A stretch of 64,000 bases of DNA, taken from the NCBI GenBank assembly GCA_004298065.1, contig SCRL01000069.1, forward strand, positions 23,130 through 87,129, given 5' to 3'. The position numbers and the translations under genes are program-made. Origin of the DNA: Gammaproteobacteria bacterium (GTDB taxonomy: Bacteria > Pseudomonadota > Gammaproteobacteria > Acidiferrobacterales > Sulfurifustaceae). Below the pieces are notes generated by a model. The model made no database searches, had not been told where the DNA came from, and saw nothing but the letters and a program-made list of their open reading frames with translations. Position 1 is the first letter of the stretch; each line of letters opens with the position of its first letter. This document shows positions 53,787-63,569 of the stretch, in pieces.

Positions 53787-55021
53787 GGCTGCTCTTCTCC
53801 GGTGAGGTACAGCAAATCCGCCTGGCTGCGCGCGAGGTCCACGCGCAGGCGGGTGAGTTCGAGCCGGGTTTCCAGCGCCTTGAGGCGCGCCTGGCGGCGC
53901 TCGGACTGGTCGCGCGCGAAGCCGGCGACGGTGAGCGATGCCTCGCGCTCGGCATCCGGTAGCAGGTGCTGCTCGAAAATCTCCACGCGCTGCACCAGCG
54001 CGTCGCGCTCGGCGCGCGCGGCGCGGTAACCCGCTTCCAGCTCGCGGCGCTTGTCTTCGGCCTCGTAACGCGCCGCCGTTTCGAGCGTCTGTTTCTCGGC
54101 CAGCCGCCGGTCCTGGCGCTTGGCGCGGAAGATCGGCAAATCCATGGTGACGAGCGCGCTGAACAGATCGGAACGCTCGGAGCCGTCGAGACGCGCGCGT
54201 CGCAGACCCCACGCGACGTCCACCATGAATCCCGGCTTGTATTCCTGGCGCGCGATCTCGACCTCGGCGCGCGCCGACTCGATGCCGGCGCGCGCCGCAA
54301 GCGTTTCGGGGTGGCGCTCGACCGCGAATTCCGCCGGCACCGGCGCGAGCGCCGGCAGGCCCTCGGGCAGCGGCTGGTCCGCCGTCTCGCCGATCCAGCG
54401 CGCCAGTTGCGCGCGGGTTTTGGCGCGTTGCGCCCGCAGCAGGACGATGCGCTCGTCCAGCCGCGCCTGCGTCTGGCGCGCCTGCAACATCTCGGGCTGG
54501 CCGGCGGCCGCGGCGCGGTAGCGCGCCGCGGCGTCCTCGGCCAGGCGCGCCTGGACGATGCGGCTGTCGTCGAGGAGTTTGAGCGAACGGTCGAGGTAGT
54601 AAAGCTCGAGCCACATCTGGCGAACCTGGCGCAGCAGATTGCGCCGCTCCATTTCCAGACGCGCCTCCTCGCGCGTGAGCTCCTGTTGCGCGCGCCGGCT
54701 GCGCAGCTTCAGCGTGTCGCCCGGCGGGAACTGTTGGCGCACGCCGACGTTGGTCATGGTCATGTCCTCTGAGCGGAGGTCATAACTGGTCGTCGGGACG
54801 TTGACGAAACCGAGCGTGAGCTGCGGATCGGGCAGCCGGCCCTCGTATTCCACGCGCTCGGCGGCGGCGGAAACGTTGGTGCGGTGGTGCTGGTACCACG
54901 GCGCGCGTTCGAGCGCGATCCGCTCGGCCTCGGCCAGGGTCAGGGCGGCGCCGGCGGAAAGCGGCGCAGCCAGGAATGGAATCAAAAGCGCAAAACGCGT
55001 TACTACGGATGAAACGGACAT
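53783..55021 (-). CDS. cusC: CusC-type outer membrane efflux protein
   Basis: A 412-residue TolC family channel of the Cus type. Signal peptide about 1-26, then LTLAEAERIALERAPWYQHHRT and two efflux domains; FVNVPTTSYDLRSEDMTM is typical of metal RND channels. The gene overlaps the start of the adaptor gene by 4 bp. It should form the outer membrane exit for the pump. Confidence 0.92.
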   Translation of the reverse strand: MSVSSVVTRFALLIPFLAAPLSAGAALTLAEAERIALERAPWYQHHRTNVSAAAERVEYEGRLPDPQLTLGFVNVPTTSYDLRSEDMTMTNVGVRQQFPPGDTLKLRSRRAQQELTREEARLEMERRNLLRQVRQMWLELYYLDRSLKLLDDSRIVQARLAEDAAARYRAAAAGQPEMLQARQTQARLDERIVLLRAQRAKTRAQLARWIGETADQPLPEGLPALAPVPAEFAVERHPETLAARAGIESARAEVEIARQEYKPGFMVDVAWGLRRARLDGSERSDLFSALVTMDLPIFRAKRQDRRLAEKQTLETAARYEAEDKRRELEAGYRAARAERDALVQRVEIFEQHLLPDAEREASLTVAGFARDQSERRQARLKALETRLELTRLRVDLARSQADLLYLTGEEQP

Positions 55022-55069
55022 AAAGCCTCCATCAGGTCGTGAAAACGAAACGACACCGACGAAGGCGGG

Positions 55070-55465
55070 CTAGATCAGCAGGACCGAATTACGCAGAAAC
55101 GGCGGAGGTTCGGGAATGGATACGGATGCGCGCAGGGAGCGCGGCGGCAAGCCATGGCGGATCGGCACGAGGGCGAGCGGTATCGCCGGAACGGCGGTCG
55201 CCGGGATATCGAAAGCCGGCGAGGCGAGGTTGTTTTGCGACGCGATGTCCGGCAGATGGCAGTCCGTCGCGACGTCGACGTCGGTTCCGGCGGCGCGTTC
55301 GCCTTCCCCGGCATGACCCGAAAGACAGTTCATGTCCAGCATTGGCACGACGGATGCCATGGCGAGGGCACATGGCGCCAGCGCGGCGCTCAGCCAAAGG
55401 CCGGCAACCAGCGTCAGGAATGCACGGCCGGCGCGCTTCAGTCTGTTTCGGGACCGGAACAGCAT
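55070..55465 (-). CDS. Small exported protein, first gene of the cus operon
   Basis: A 131-residue protein with a signal peptide (FLTLVAGLWLSAALAPCALA) and Cys, Met and His residues in the mature part (MLDMNCLSG, TDCHLPD). It resembles short secreted proteins that precede copper efflux genes, but no family is certain. It is 48 bp upstream of cusC, so probably in the same mRNA. ATG 55465 is chosen as it starts the signal peptide. Confidence 0.65.
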   Translation of the reverse strand: MLFRSRNRLKRAGRAFLTLVAGLWLSAALAPCALAMASVVPMLDMNCLSGHAGEGERAAGTDVDVATDCHLPDIASQNNLASPAFDIPATAVPAIPLALVPIRHGLPPRSLRASVSIPEPPPFLRNSVLLI

Positions 55466-55512
55466 GTTGTTACTATAGTCTGTCTTTCGGCTTGCCAATT
55501 GACGCACATCAA

Positions 55513-56196
55513 ATGACCGATATTCCAACCGATGGTTCACTGGTACCGCGCATGCAGCTCGTTTCCGTCAATGTCGGCCGTCCCCGACCGGTAGCGTACC
55601 GGGATGGCATGGTGTCCACCGGCATATATAAAGAGCCGGTTGCCGGACCGGTGTGGGTGCGCCGGCTGAACCTCGAAGGCGACGGCCAGGCCGATTTGAC
55701 GGTGCACGGCGGCGAGTATAAGGCGGTATACGCTTACCCGTTCGAGCATTACGCCTTCTGGTCCCGCGCGCTTGGCCGAAACGACCTCGATCACGGCCAG
55801 TTCGGCGAGAACCTGACGGTCGAAGGATTGATCGAGGACGCGGTTTACATCGGCGACGTCTTTCGTGTCGGCGAGGCGTTGTTGCAGGTCAGCCAGCCGC
55901 GCTCGCCGTGTTTCAAGCTCGGTATCCGCATGGGCGACGATGGCTTTGTTCCGCGCTTCACCGCCGAAAACCGCACCGGTTTTTATCTGCGCGTGTTGGA
56001 GGAGGGCCGGATCGCAGCGGGGGACGCCATCGAGCGCATCGAGCAGGCCAACGATTCCATCAACGTGCGCGACGCCTTCCGCTTGCGCCATGGGAGCGGC
56101 GGCACGCGCGCGGAGTACGAATACGCCGCGCAGGTCGATGCGCTTGCGCCGAGCTGGCGCGCGGCGTTCGAGAAGCGTCTCGCCGGGATGCCGTGA
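55513..56196 (+). CDS. MOSC domain protein, YiiM-like
   Basis: A 227-residue MOSC domain protein (residues about 30-170: GREY-like HGGEYKAVYAYPFEHYAFW, FGENLTVEGL, QPRSPCFKLG with the conserved cysteine). YiiM-type proteins use the molybdenum cofactor to reduce N-hydroxylated compounds. It is followed at once by a DUF488 gene with which it overlaps by 4 bp. Confidence 0.92.
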   Translation: MTDIPTDGSLVPRMQLVSVNVGRPRPVAYRDGMVSTGIYKEPVAGPVWVRRLNLEGDGQADLTVHGGEYKAVYAYPFEHYAFWSRALGRNDLDHGQFGENLTVEGLIEDAVYIGDVFRVGEALLQVSQPRSPCFKLGIRMGDDGFVPRFTAENRTGFYLRVLEEGRIAAGDAIERIEQANDSINVRDAFRLRHGSGGTRAEYEYAAQVDALAPSWRAAFEKRLAGMP

Positions 56197-56561
56197 AAAT
56201 CAGGATCAAGCGCGTATACGAGCCACCGGCCAAAGCCGATGGTCTGCGCATCCTGGTAGATCGGCTGTGGCCGCGCGGCCTGAGCAAGCAGAACGCCAAG
56301 ATCGACCACTGGTTCCGGGACATAGCGCCGAGCGGCCGGCTTAGAAAGTGGTTCACGCACGATCCAGCGAAGTGGGACGAGTTCCGGAAGCGCTATGCCA
56401 GGGAGCTCGACGGCGACCCGGAAGCAGTCGCCGGGTTGCGCAGGCTCCTGTCCAAACACCGGGCAACGCTACTGTTTGCGGCGAAGGATACCGAGCACAA
56501 CAACGCCGCAGTTCTAAGGGATTATCTGGCGCGGCGCCGGCCGGTTAAAAAGGCAGGCTGA
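56193..56561 (+). CDS. DUF488 family protein
   Basis: A 122-residue protein of the DUF488 family (KIRIKRVYEPPAKADGLRI, LVDRLWPRGLSK, and WFTHDPAKWDEF). Its role is unknown. The start is GTG 56193. It overlaps the MOSC gene start-stop, and its end overlaps the end of the convergent algC gene by 17 bp. Confidence 0.9.
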   Translation: MKIRIKRVYEPPAKADGLRILVDRLWPRGLSKQNAKIDHWFRDIAPSGRLRKWFTHDPAKWDEFRKRYARELDGDPEAVAGLRRLLSKHRATLLFAAKDTEHNNAAVLRDYLARRRPVKKAG

Positions 56562-57954
56562 TGCCGGGACGGGTGGAGCGTACGAGTTCGCGGAACCGCT
56601 GCTGAATCCGTTCCAGCGCCGCCGCGTTGTCGCCCTCGAAGCGGAATACCAGCACCGGCGTCGTATTCGATGCGCGCACCAGCCCGAAGCCATCTGGAAA
56701 ATCCGCGCGCACGCCATCGATGGTCGTGACTTTCGCGTCCGGGAACGACGCCTTGGCCGCGAGTTCCTTGATGAGCGCGTAATGCTCGCCCTCGGCCATT
56801 TTCAGGTGCAGCTCGGGTGTGTTCACGGTGTTGGGCAGCGAGGCGAACACCTCGCGCGTGGTGCGCGGATCGCGTGACAGCAACTCCAGCAGGCGCGCGG
56901 CGGTGTAGAGCGCGTCGTCGAAGCCGTACCAGCGTTCCTTGAAGAAGATATGGCCGCTCATTTCGCCCGCCAGCGCCGCACCGGTTTCCTTGAGCTTGGC
57001 CTTGATGAACGAGTGGCCGGTTTTCCAGATCGTCGGTTTGCCGCCGGCTTTGCGGATTTCCTCCGGCAGGGTGCGGGTGCATTTGACGTCATAGATGATT
57101 TCGGCGCCGGGGTTGCGACTGAGCACGTCGCGCGCGTACAGGATCAACTGGCGGTCGGGCCAGACGATGTCGCCGTCCGGCGTGATGACGCCGAGCCGGT
57201 CGCCGTCGCCGTCGAAGGCGAGGCCGACGTCGAGCCCGTTTTGCTTCACCGCCGCGATTAAGTCCCGCAAGTTGTCCGGGTGCGCCGGATCGGGGTGGTG
57301 GTTCGGGAACGTTCCGTCGATTTCGCAGTAGAGTTCCTGCACCTCGCAGCCAAGGTGCTTCATCAACGCCGGCGCCAGCTCGCCCGCGACGCCGTTGCCG
57401 CAGTCCACGGCGATGCGGAGTTTCCGGCCGAGCTTCACGTCGCCGGTAATACGCTCGAGATACGCCTTGCTCACGTCCTGCTGCGTCACGCGTCCCTGGC
57501 CGTGCACGAGGTCGTTTTTCAGCAGCCGCTGGCGCAGGGCCTGGATCGCCTCGCCTGAGAGCGTCTCGCCCGCGAGCACAACCTTGAGGCCGTTGTATTC
57601 CGGCGGATTGTGGCTGCCGGTGATGGACACGCCCGATTGCGTGCCAAGGTGCTGGGCCGCGAAGTAGGTCACCGGTGTCGGCACACGCCCGATGTCGATG
57701 ACATCGCAGCCGGCGGCGTTCAGCCCGCGCGCGAGCGCCGCGGAAAGATCCGGTCCGGACAGTCGCCCATCGCGCCCGACGACGAGCGAGTTAACGCCGC
57801 GTGCGCGCGCTTCGCTCCCGATGGCATGGCCGATGCGTTCGACGATGGCCGGCGTCAGGGTTTTGCCGACGATGCCGCGGATGTCGTAAGGCTTGAAGAT
57901 TTCCGGCGGCAGGGCGTCAGCCGCCGGCGCGGTGGAAATTTTGGATGACGACAT
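56545..57954 (-). CDS. algC: Phosphomannomutase/phosphoglucomutase
   Basis: A 469-residue hexose-phosphate mutase. The active serine loop is GVSITGSHNP, the metal loop DGDGDRLG and the sugar loop GEMSGHIFF. It interconverts mannose 1- and 6-phosphate or the glucose phosphates for LPS and exopolysaccharide precursors. It lies 6 bp after dut in the same direction. Confidence 0.96.
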   Translation of the reverse strand: MSSSKISTAPAADALPPEIFKPYDIRGIVGKTLTPAIVERIGHAIGSEARARGVNSLVVGRDGRLSGPDLSAALARGLNAAGCDVIDIGRVPTPVTYFAAQHLGTQSGVSITGSHNPPEYNGLKVVLAGETLSGEAIQALRQRLLKNDLVHGQGRVTQQDVSKAYLERITGDVKLGRKLRIAVDCGNGVAGELAPALMKHLGCEVQELYCEIDGTFPNHHPDPAHPDNLRDLIAAVKQNGLDVGLAFDGDGDRLGVITPDGDIVWPDRQLILYARDVLSRNPGAEIIYDVKCTRTLPEEIRKAGGKPTIWKTGHSFIKAKLKETGAALAGEMSGHIFFKERWYGFDDALYTAARLLELLSRDPRTTREVFASLPNTVNTPELHLKMAEGEHYALIKELAAKASFPDAKVTTIDGVRADFPDGFGLVRASNTTPVLVFRFEGDNAAALERIQQRFRELVRSTRPGISLPF

Positions 57955-57960
57955 GACGGG

Positions 57961-58440
57961 CTATTTCTTACCGGTATGGCCGAAGCCGCCGGCGCCGCGA
58001 TGGCTGGCCTCGAAGTCGTCCACGATCTCGAAGTCCGCCTGCACCACCGGCACGAACATCATCTGACAGATGCGGTCGCCCGGCTCGATGGTGAACGGCG
58101 CTTGCCCGCGGTTCCACACCGACACGAAGATCTGGCCCTGGTAGTCGGAGTCGATCAGCCCCACGAGATTGCCGAGCACGATGCCGTGCTTGTGGCCAAG
58201 GCCGGAGCGCGGCAACAACACCGCCGCAAGATTCGCGTCGCCGATGTGGATGGCGATGCCGGTGGGCACGAGATGCGTTTGGCCGGGCTCGACGTGCAGG
58301 TGCTCGTCGAGACAGGCGTAAAGGTCCATGCCGGCGGAGCCGCCGGTGGCGTAACGGGGCAGGGGAAATTCCTTGCCGATACGTTGGTCGAGAATCTTAA
58401 GCTCGACCTTCAGCTTGTTGTTGCCGTTCTTGGGCGACAT
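57961..58440 (-). CDS. dut: Deoxyuridine triphosphatase
   Basis: A 159-residue trimeric dUTPase with motifs [40 protein letters not shown] and the C-terminal [11 protein letters not shown]. It hydrolyses dUTP to dUMP. It overlaps the end of coaBC by 44 bp. Confidence 0.97.
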   Translation of the reverse strand: MSPKNGNNKLKVELKILDQRIGKEFPLPRYATGGSAGMDLYACLDEHLHVEPGQTHLVPTGIAIHIGDANLAAVLLPRSGLGHKHGIVLGNLVGLIDSDYQGQIFVSVWNRGQAPFTIEPGDRICQMMFVPVVQADFEIVDDFEASHRGAGGFGHTGKK

Positions 58441-59626
58441 GGTATTTCCCGGAGATATGGTGAATCAGTGCGCGCGCGAGCTTGTCTTTTGCTGCGGCGG
58501 GCAATTCGGTGATGCCGCTTGCATCGATAAGCAGCAGGCTGTTGGTGTCGGATTCGAATCCGAGGCCATCGCCGACGCGGTTGGCGCACACGAGGTCGAG
58601 TCGTTTTTCGGTGAGCTTCTGGCGCGCGTTCTGCTCGATGTTATCGGTCTCGGCGGCGAAGCCGACGGTGAACGGCTTGCGTTCGAGCGCCGCGACGCTC
58701 GCGAGGATGTCCGGGTTTTTTACCAGATCGAGCATGATCCGCTCGGCGCCCTTCTTGAGTTTCTGCGGCGCGGATTCAACCGGCCGGTAGTCGGCCACGG
58801 CGGCGACACCGATGAAAATATGCGCTTCGCGCACGTGCGCGTGCACGGCGTCGTGCATCTCCTGCGTGCTGGTGACGCGGATTATCTGCATGCGCTCGGG
58901 ATCGGGCAGGGCAGTCGGGCCGGAGACGAGAATGACCTTCGCGCCGGCCGCGGCCGCGGCCTCGGCGACGGCGTAACCCATTTTGCCGGAGCTTTTGTTG
59001 GTGATGCCGCGTACGGGGTCGATCGCTTCCCACGTCGGGCCGGCGGTGACGAGCACCGTGAGCCCGTCGAGCTCGCCGGTGGCGAACAGGCCGGCAGTGA
59101 GCGTAACCAGTTCGACTGGTTCGAGCAGACGTCCGGCGCCAACCTCGCCACAGGCGAGATCGCCTTCGCCCGGGCCGAAAACGTGCACTGCGCGCCGGCG
59201 CAGCGTCAGCATGTTGGCTTGGGTTGCCGGGTTCGTCCACATCTGGGTGTTCATCGCCGGCGCCACGGCGACCGGCGCGGACGTCGCAAGGCAGAGGGCA
59301 GTCAGCAAATCGTCGGCGCGGCCCTGCGCCAGGCGCGCGAGAAAGTCGGCGCTTGCCGGCGCGACCAGCACGGCATCGGCCCAGCGCGCGAGTTCGATGT
59401 GTTCCATTCCCGTTTTGGATTCCGCGCTGACCATCTCCACGTGCACGGGGCTTCCGCTGACGGCCTGCATCGTGAGCGGGGTGATGAAATCCTGCGCCGT
59501 GCGCGTCATGACCACGCGCACCTCCGCGCCGGCATCGCGCAGGCGGCGCGCCAGGTCGGCGCTCTTGTAGGCGGCGATGCCACCGGTGATGCCGAGCAGG
59601 ATGCGCTTATTAGTAAGTGTGCCCAT
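58397..59626 (-). CDS. coaBC: Phosphopantothenoylcysteine decarboxylase/synthase
   Basis: A 409-residue bifunctional coenzyme A biosynthesis enzyme. The CoaC half has the flavin site [14 protein letters not shown] and PAMNTQMW; the CoaB half begins at about 190 ([19 protein letters not shown]) and ends in [11 protein letters not shown] and the [11 protein letters not shown] region. It diverges from radC, a common gene order. Confidence 0.97.
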   Translation of the reverse strand: MGTLTNKRILLGITGGIAAYKSADLARRLRDAGAEVRVVMTRTAQDFITPLTMQAVSGSPVHVEMVSAESKTGMEHIELARWADAVLVAPASADFLARLAQGRADDLLTALCLATSAPVAVAPAMNTQMWTNPATQANMLTLRRRAVHVFGPGEGDLACGEVGAGRLLEPVELVTLTAGLFATGELDGLTVLVTAGPTWEAIDPVRGITNKSSGKMGYAVAEAAAAAGAKVILVSGPTALPDPERMQIIRVTSTQEMHDAVHAHVREAHIFIGVAAVADYRPVESAPQKLKKGAERIMLDLVKNPDILASVAALERKPFTVGFAAETDNIEQNARQKLTEKRLDLVCANRVGDGLGFESDTNSLLLIDASGITELPAAAKDKLARALIHHISGKYHVAQERQQQAEGRA

Positions 59627-59688
59627 GTGTTACAGTTTACTTGGCTCGCGATTTCCGCACCACCGTTGCCGGATTACAGGGAGGTAAC

Positions 59689-60363
59689 ATGGCAATTTCC
59701 GACTGGCCCGAGGCCGAACGCCCGCGTGAGAAGCTGCTCGCGCGCGGTCCACAGGCGCTCTCCGACGCCGAACTGCTCGCCATCTTTCTGCGCACCGGCA
59801 CCGCCGGCAAGACCGCCGTGGACCTCGCGCGCGAGCTGTTGACGCGCTTCGGCGGGTTGCGGCCGCTGCTCACGGCCGATGTCGATGCGATGTGCGACGC
59901 GCCCGGACTCGGGCCGGCAAAGTACGCGCAACTCGCCGCCGCGCTCGAGATGGGGCGGCGGCATCTGGGCGAGAAGCTCGCGCGCGGAACGGCGCTCGAA
60001 TCGACCGCCGATACCCGACGATATCTTGAATCGCGTCTGCGCGACCTGCCCTATGAAGTGTTCTGTTGCCTGTTCCTCGACAACCGGCACCGCGTGCTCG
60101 CATTCGAGGAGCTGTTCCGCGGCACGCTCAACGGCACGGCGGTGTATCCGCGCGAGATCGTGAAGCGGGCGCTGTCGCACAACGCCGCGGCGGTGATCCT
60201 GGTGCATAACCACCCCTCGGGCGTGGCCGAGCCGAGCCGCGCGGACGAGACCCTGACCGACCGGCTCAAGGAGGCGCTGACCCTGGTGGACGTGCGGCTG
60301 CTGGATCATCTGGTGGTAGGGGATGGGGAAATGGTGTCTTTCAGCGAGCGGGGACTGCTGTAG
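59689..60363 (+). CDS. radC: RadC family protein
   Basis: A 224-residue protein with an N-terminal helix-hairpin-helix and the JAMM metalloprotease motif in [21 protein letters not shown]. Despite the name its role in DNA repair is doubtful. ATG 59689 follows a GGGAGGTAAC ribosome binding site. Confidence 0.95.
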   Translation: MAISDWPEAERPREKLLARGPQALSDAELLAIFLRTGTAGKTAVDLARELLTRFGGLRPLLTADVDAMCDAPGLGPAKYAQLAAALEMGRRHLGEKLARGTALESTADTRRYLESRLRDLPYEVFCCLFLDNRHRVLAFEELFRGTLNGTAVYPREIVKRALSHNAAAVILVHNHPSGVAEPSRADETLTDRLKEALTLVDVRLLDHLVVGDGEMVSFSERGLL

Positions 60364-60448
60364 GGGTAGCGGAAACTGCGCCTAAACCGACGAAATTGTA
60401 ATGCGCGCCATCCATGGCGCGCCCCCTGCGGGCGGCCTTCGGCCGTTC

Positions 60449-60479
60449 AATTTTGTTCCAGACAAAATTGTGATATAAA
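60449..60479 (+). promoter_or_regulatory. Promoter region with inverted repeat upstream of rpmB
   Basis: AATTTTGT, TCCAG, ACAAAATT is a perfect inverted repeat (60449-60469), followed by TATAAA (60474-60479) as a -10 candidate about 50 bp before rpmB. It lies in an AT-rich pocket and is probably the ribosomal protein promoter; a clear -35 is not seen. Confidence 0.45.
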
Positions 60480-60526
60480 TTCGCCCTCATTTCGGCCCCG
60501 CGGGGCCTGTTTTCGGGAGATTTCAG

Positions 60527-60763
60527 ATGTCCAGAGTCTGTCAGGTTACCGGCAAGCGCGTGTTGACGGGTCACAACGTCTCGCACGCCAACAACAAGAC
60601 CAAGCGGCGCTTCCTGCCGAACCTCCACTCACGCCGTTTGTGGGTCGAGAGCGAGAAGCGCTGGGTCACGATTCGCCTGTCGCACCACGGCCTGCGCACG
60701 ATCGACAAGAAGGGCATCGACGTGGTGCTGGCCGAGATGCGCGCCCGCGGCGAAAAGGTTTAA
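60527..60763 (+). CDS. rpmB: 50S ribosomal protein L28
   Basis: A 78-residue ribosomal protein that is read directly from [20 protein letters not shown] and the basic [14 protein letters not shown] region. It is part of the large subunit. ATG 60527 follows GGGAGA, and rpmG follows 10 bp later. Confidence 0.98.
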   Translation: MSRVCQVTGKRVLTGHNVSHANNKTKRRFLPNLHSRRLWVESEKRWVTIRLSHHGLRTIDKKGIDVVLAEMRARGEKV

Positions 60764-60773
60764 GGGGTAGATC

Positions 60774-60941
60774 ATGGCCAAGGCAGCACGCGAAAAGATC
60801 AAGCTCGTCTCGAGCGCCGGTACCGGTCACTTCTACACCACGACCAAGAACCGCCGCACCATGCAGGAAAAGCTCGAACTCAAGAAGTATGACCCGGTGG
60901 TGCGTAAGCACGTGGCGTACAAGGAATCCAAGATCAAGTAA
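60774..60941 (+). CDS. rpmG: 50S ribosomal protein L33
   Basis: A 55-residue ribosomal protein ([17 protein letters not shown] and [15 protein letters not shown]). It belongs to the cysteine-free form of L33, so it needs no zinc. It follows rpmB and ends before a terminator. Confidence 0.97.
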   Translation: MAKAAREKIKLVSSAGTGHFYTTTKNRRTMQEKLELKKYDPVVRKHVAYKESKIK

Positions 60942-60969
60942 CCCCCGGCGTCATTCGTCGGTGGAATAA

Positions 60970-60995
60970 AAAAGCCCGGCCTTCGCCGGGCTTTT
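60970..60995 (+). terminator. Rho-independent terminator after rpmBG
   Basis: AAAAGCCCGGC, CTTC and GCCGGGCTTTT form a perfect stem-loop with T-rich tail. Confidence 0.9.
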
Positions 60996-61112
60996 CATTT
61001 TTATGCGCCGAAGCGGCGCCTTTGGCCGGCGGGAGGCCCTCAGGCCTATGTACAAGGCCGGCTGTTTCTGCCATAAATACCGGCAGCTAGACATGCGTTA
61101 CGGAAGCCGGTC

Positions 61113-61712
61113 GTGTATTCCTTGAGCCAGCAAGTCCTGCGTACCGATGCCTCGGGCACTCCGCTCGAGTGGATCGATTTTCGCGAGGCGGTGCGCATCT
61201 ATCACCTCGGGCTGGTGGTATTCGCCCTCGGCAAGCCGCTGTACCAGATTCGCGGCGGCTACAACGCCATCACCGGTCGGCGCTCGATCATCCAGGTTAA
61301 CTCCATTATCGGCACGCACGGCGACAGCCACGCGATGCTGAAGGCGCGCTCGCACTACGTGCCGCCGCTCAACAACCAGACGCTGTTCGCGCGCGACGCG
61401 CAGCTGTGCCTGTACTGCGGCGAGCAGCATTCCACGCGCGGCCTGTCGCGCGATCATATCCTGCCGCTCTCGCGCGGCGGCTTCGATTCCTGGACCAACG
61501 TGGTGACCGCCTGCAAGCGTTGCAACAACCGCAAGGCCGGCCGCACGCCGGAGCAGGCCGGTATGGAGCTGCTCGCGGTGCCGTTCACGCCCACGCACGC
61601 CGAGTACATCTTCCTGCAGGGCCGGCGCATCCTCGCCGACCAGATGGAGTTCCTGCTTGCGCATTTCCCGCGCAGTAGTCCGCTCCATGCGCGCCTGAAG
61701 AAAATGAGCTGA
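61113..61712 (+). CDS. HNH endonuclease family protein
   Basis: A 199-residue protein with an HNH nuclease domain (about 105-150): CLYCGEQHS, LSRDHILPLSRGG, NVVTACKRCNNRKAG. Two CxxC pairs bind zinc and the DH is catalytic. Such short HNH proteins are common in environmental proteobacteria and have no assigned substrate. The start is GTG 61113. Confidence 0.9.
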   Translation: MYSLSQQVLRTDASGTPLEWIDFREAVRIYHLGLVVFALGKPLYQIRGGYNAITGRRSIIQVNSIIGTHGDSHAMLKARSHYVPPLNNQTLFARDAQLCLYCGEQHSTRGLSRDHILPLSRGGFDSWTNVVTACKRCNNRKAGRTPEQAGMELLAVPFTPTHAEYIFLQGRRILADQMEFLLAHFPRSSPLHARLKKMS

Positions 61713-61724
61713 GAATTTCAGGAT

Positions 61725-61770
61725 GCCAGAAACACAAAGCCCGCCAAATGGCGGGCTTTGTGTTTCTGGC
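61725..61770. terminator. Long perfect hairpin between convergent genes
   Basis: The 21-bp arm 61725-61745 (starts GCCAGAAACACAAAGCCC) pairs perfectly with 61750-61770 over an AAAT loop. It separates the HNH and desaturase genes and should terminate both. Confidence 0.82.
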
Positions 61771-61782
61771 GGACGATGTGGT

Positions 61783-62973
61783 TCAGGCCGTGGCCGAAAC
61801 CAGACGGTAGCTGCGCAATTTGAGCGCGAACTGGTGCAGCGCCTGGATGCCGGTGGCCTCGGCCTGGCGGCACCACTCCTCGAGCGCGTTCCGCAAATGC
61901 TCCTGGGTCGTGGCCGAGCGCTGCCAGATGTCGGCGAGCCGCTGCTTCATGGCGTACACCGTGTGCAGCGCGGCGTTGTGCGCCAGCGCCTGTTGCAGCC
62001 ACTGGCGCGAAACTTCGTCGAGCAGGGTGGTCTCGCGAACCATCAGGCGTCGGGCGCGTTTGACCAGATTCCATTTCTCGCGGTCGCGGCGGTCGAGTTT
62101 CTTCAGTTCCTCGCGGTGCACGCTCTTGAGCACCTCGCGCGCGAACTGCGCCATGACGTGGAAGCGACCGTTGATCACGGCCCTTACGGTTTCGAGATCG
62201 ACGTGCTGCTTGGCGGTATCGCAGGTGAGTTCCGGCGGGATTTTCTTGACCCGGGCCAGCCCCAGCGTTTCCAGCGTGCGGATATACAGCCAGCCGATGT
62301 CGAATTCCCACCACTTGGACGAGAGCTTGGCGCTGCTCGCGAAGGTGTGGTGGTTGTTGTGCAGCTCCTCGCCGCCGATGAGGATGCCCCAGGGCACGAT
62401 GTTGGTGGAGGCGTCGTTGCACTCGTAGTTGCGGTAGCCCCAGTAGTGGCCGATGCCGTTGATGACGCCGGCGGCGAAGAGCGGAATCCACATCATCTGC
62501 ACCGCCCAGATCGTGAGACCGAGGGGGCCGAACAACGCCAGGTTGATGACGAGCAGGAGCACGATGCCCTTGCCGGAATGGGGCGTGTACAGGCGCCGTT
62601 CGAGCCAGTCGTCCGGGGTGCCGTGGCCGTACTTTTCCAGAGTCTCGTTGTTCTTGGCCGCGGTGCGATACAGCTCGGCACCGGTCCAAAACACGCGGCG
62701 AATGCCAAACTGTTGCGGGCTGTGGGGGTCGTCCGGAGTTTCCACCTTGGCGTGGTGCTTTCGGTGGATCGCCGCCCATTCTTTCGTGACCATGCCGGTC
62801 GTGAGCCACAGCCAGAAGCGGAAGAAGTGGCTGACGATCGGATGCAGGTCGAGCGCGCGGTGCGCTTGGTGGCGGTGCAGGAAAATGGTGACCGCGGCGA
62901 TCGTGACGTGGGTCACGGCCAGCGCGACAAGGATATAGCCCCACCACGACAGGTCGATAAGACCGTTCAACAT
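61783..62973 (-). CDS. Membrane fatty acid desaturase
   Basis: A 396-residue acyl-CoA or acyl-lipid desaturase. The three histidine boxes are present: HRHQAHR (about 33-39), HRKHH (about 70-74) and HNNHH. Membrane helices flank them. It introduces double bonds into fatty acids using oxygen. The C-terminal 150 residues are a helical extension. ATG 62973 is the expected start; upstream codons are not conserved. Confidence 0.93.
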   Translation of the reverse strand: MLNGLIDLSWWGYILVALAVTHVTIAAVTIFLHRHQAHRALDLHPIVSHFFRFWLWLTTGMVTKEWAAIHRKHHAKVETPDDPHSPQQFGIRRVFWTGAELYRTAAKNNETLEKYGHGTPDDWLERRLYTPHSGKGIVLLLVINLALFGPLGLTIWAVQMMWIPLFAAGVINGIGHYWGYRNYECNDASTNIVPWGILIGGEELHNNHHTFASSAKLSSKWWEFDIGWLYIRTLETLGLARVKKIPPELTCDTAKQHVDLETVRAVINGRFHVMAQFAREVLKSVHREELKKLDRRDREKWNLVKRARRLMVRETTLLDEVSRQWLQQALAHNAALHTVYAMKQRLADIWQRSATTQEHLRNALEEWCRQAEATGIQALHQFALKLRSYRLVSATA

Positions 62974-63091
62974 ACTGTTCCCCCGGGTGGTGTAGTCATG
63001 GACAGCTGCGCACAGTATAACGGAAAGGCCGGGTTCGCGCTGTGCGCCATGGTATTCTCTTTGGAAATCATCCAAAAACCTTGGAGTTTGC

Positions 63092-63529
63092 ATGCCCGCG
63101 CCCGCCACGCCTGCGCTTACGACCGATATCATCATCGAGCTTGCGGACCGGCCGGGACGCCCGATTGTGCTTATCGAACGGCGCTATTCGCCGCTCGGTT
63201 GGGCGCTTCCCGGCGGATTCGTAGATGTGGGCGAGGCGGTGGAACGGGCGGCTGTGCGCGAGGCGCGGGAAGAAACCTCGCTCGCAGTCACGCTCAAGGC
63301 GCTGCTCGGCGTGTATTCCGATCCCGCGCGCGACCCGCGCCGTCACACGGCTTCCGCCGTCTATGTCGCCGATGCGCGCGGCGAGCCGCGGGCGCAGGAC
63401 GATGCCAAAAACGTCGCTGTGTTCAGCCTGGATCAGCTGCCGAGTGCGCTGTGCTTCGACCATGCGCGTATCCTCACGGACTACCGTGTTTATCGGGAGA
63501 CGGGCAAATTACCCATGCCGCGCACATAG
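63092..63529 (+). CDS. Nudix hydrolase
   Basis: A 145-residue Nudix enzyme with a complete box, GGFVDVGEAVERAAVREAREE, followed by T. It follows the typical N-terminal strand DIIIELADRPGRPIVLI. The substrate is not known. It is transcribed away from the desaturase. Confidence 0.92.
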   Translation: MPAPATPALTTDIIIELADRPGRPIVLIERRYSPLGWALPGGFVDVGEAVERAAVREAREETSLAVTLKALLGVYSDPARDPRRHTASAVYVADARGEPRAQDDAKNVAVFSLDQLPSALCFDHARILTDYRVYRETGKLPMPRT

Positions 63530-63569
63530 CGTGTTGTTCCCACACCGAGCGCGATGCTAAGCCTCATAC

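Noticed and set aside
53518..54614. N-terminal extension of the CusB frame into cusC
   Set aside because: The extension is the cusC gene read in another frame; the signal/anchor sequence starts at 53786.
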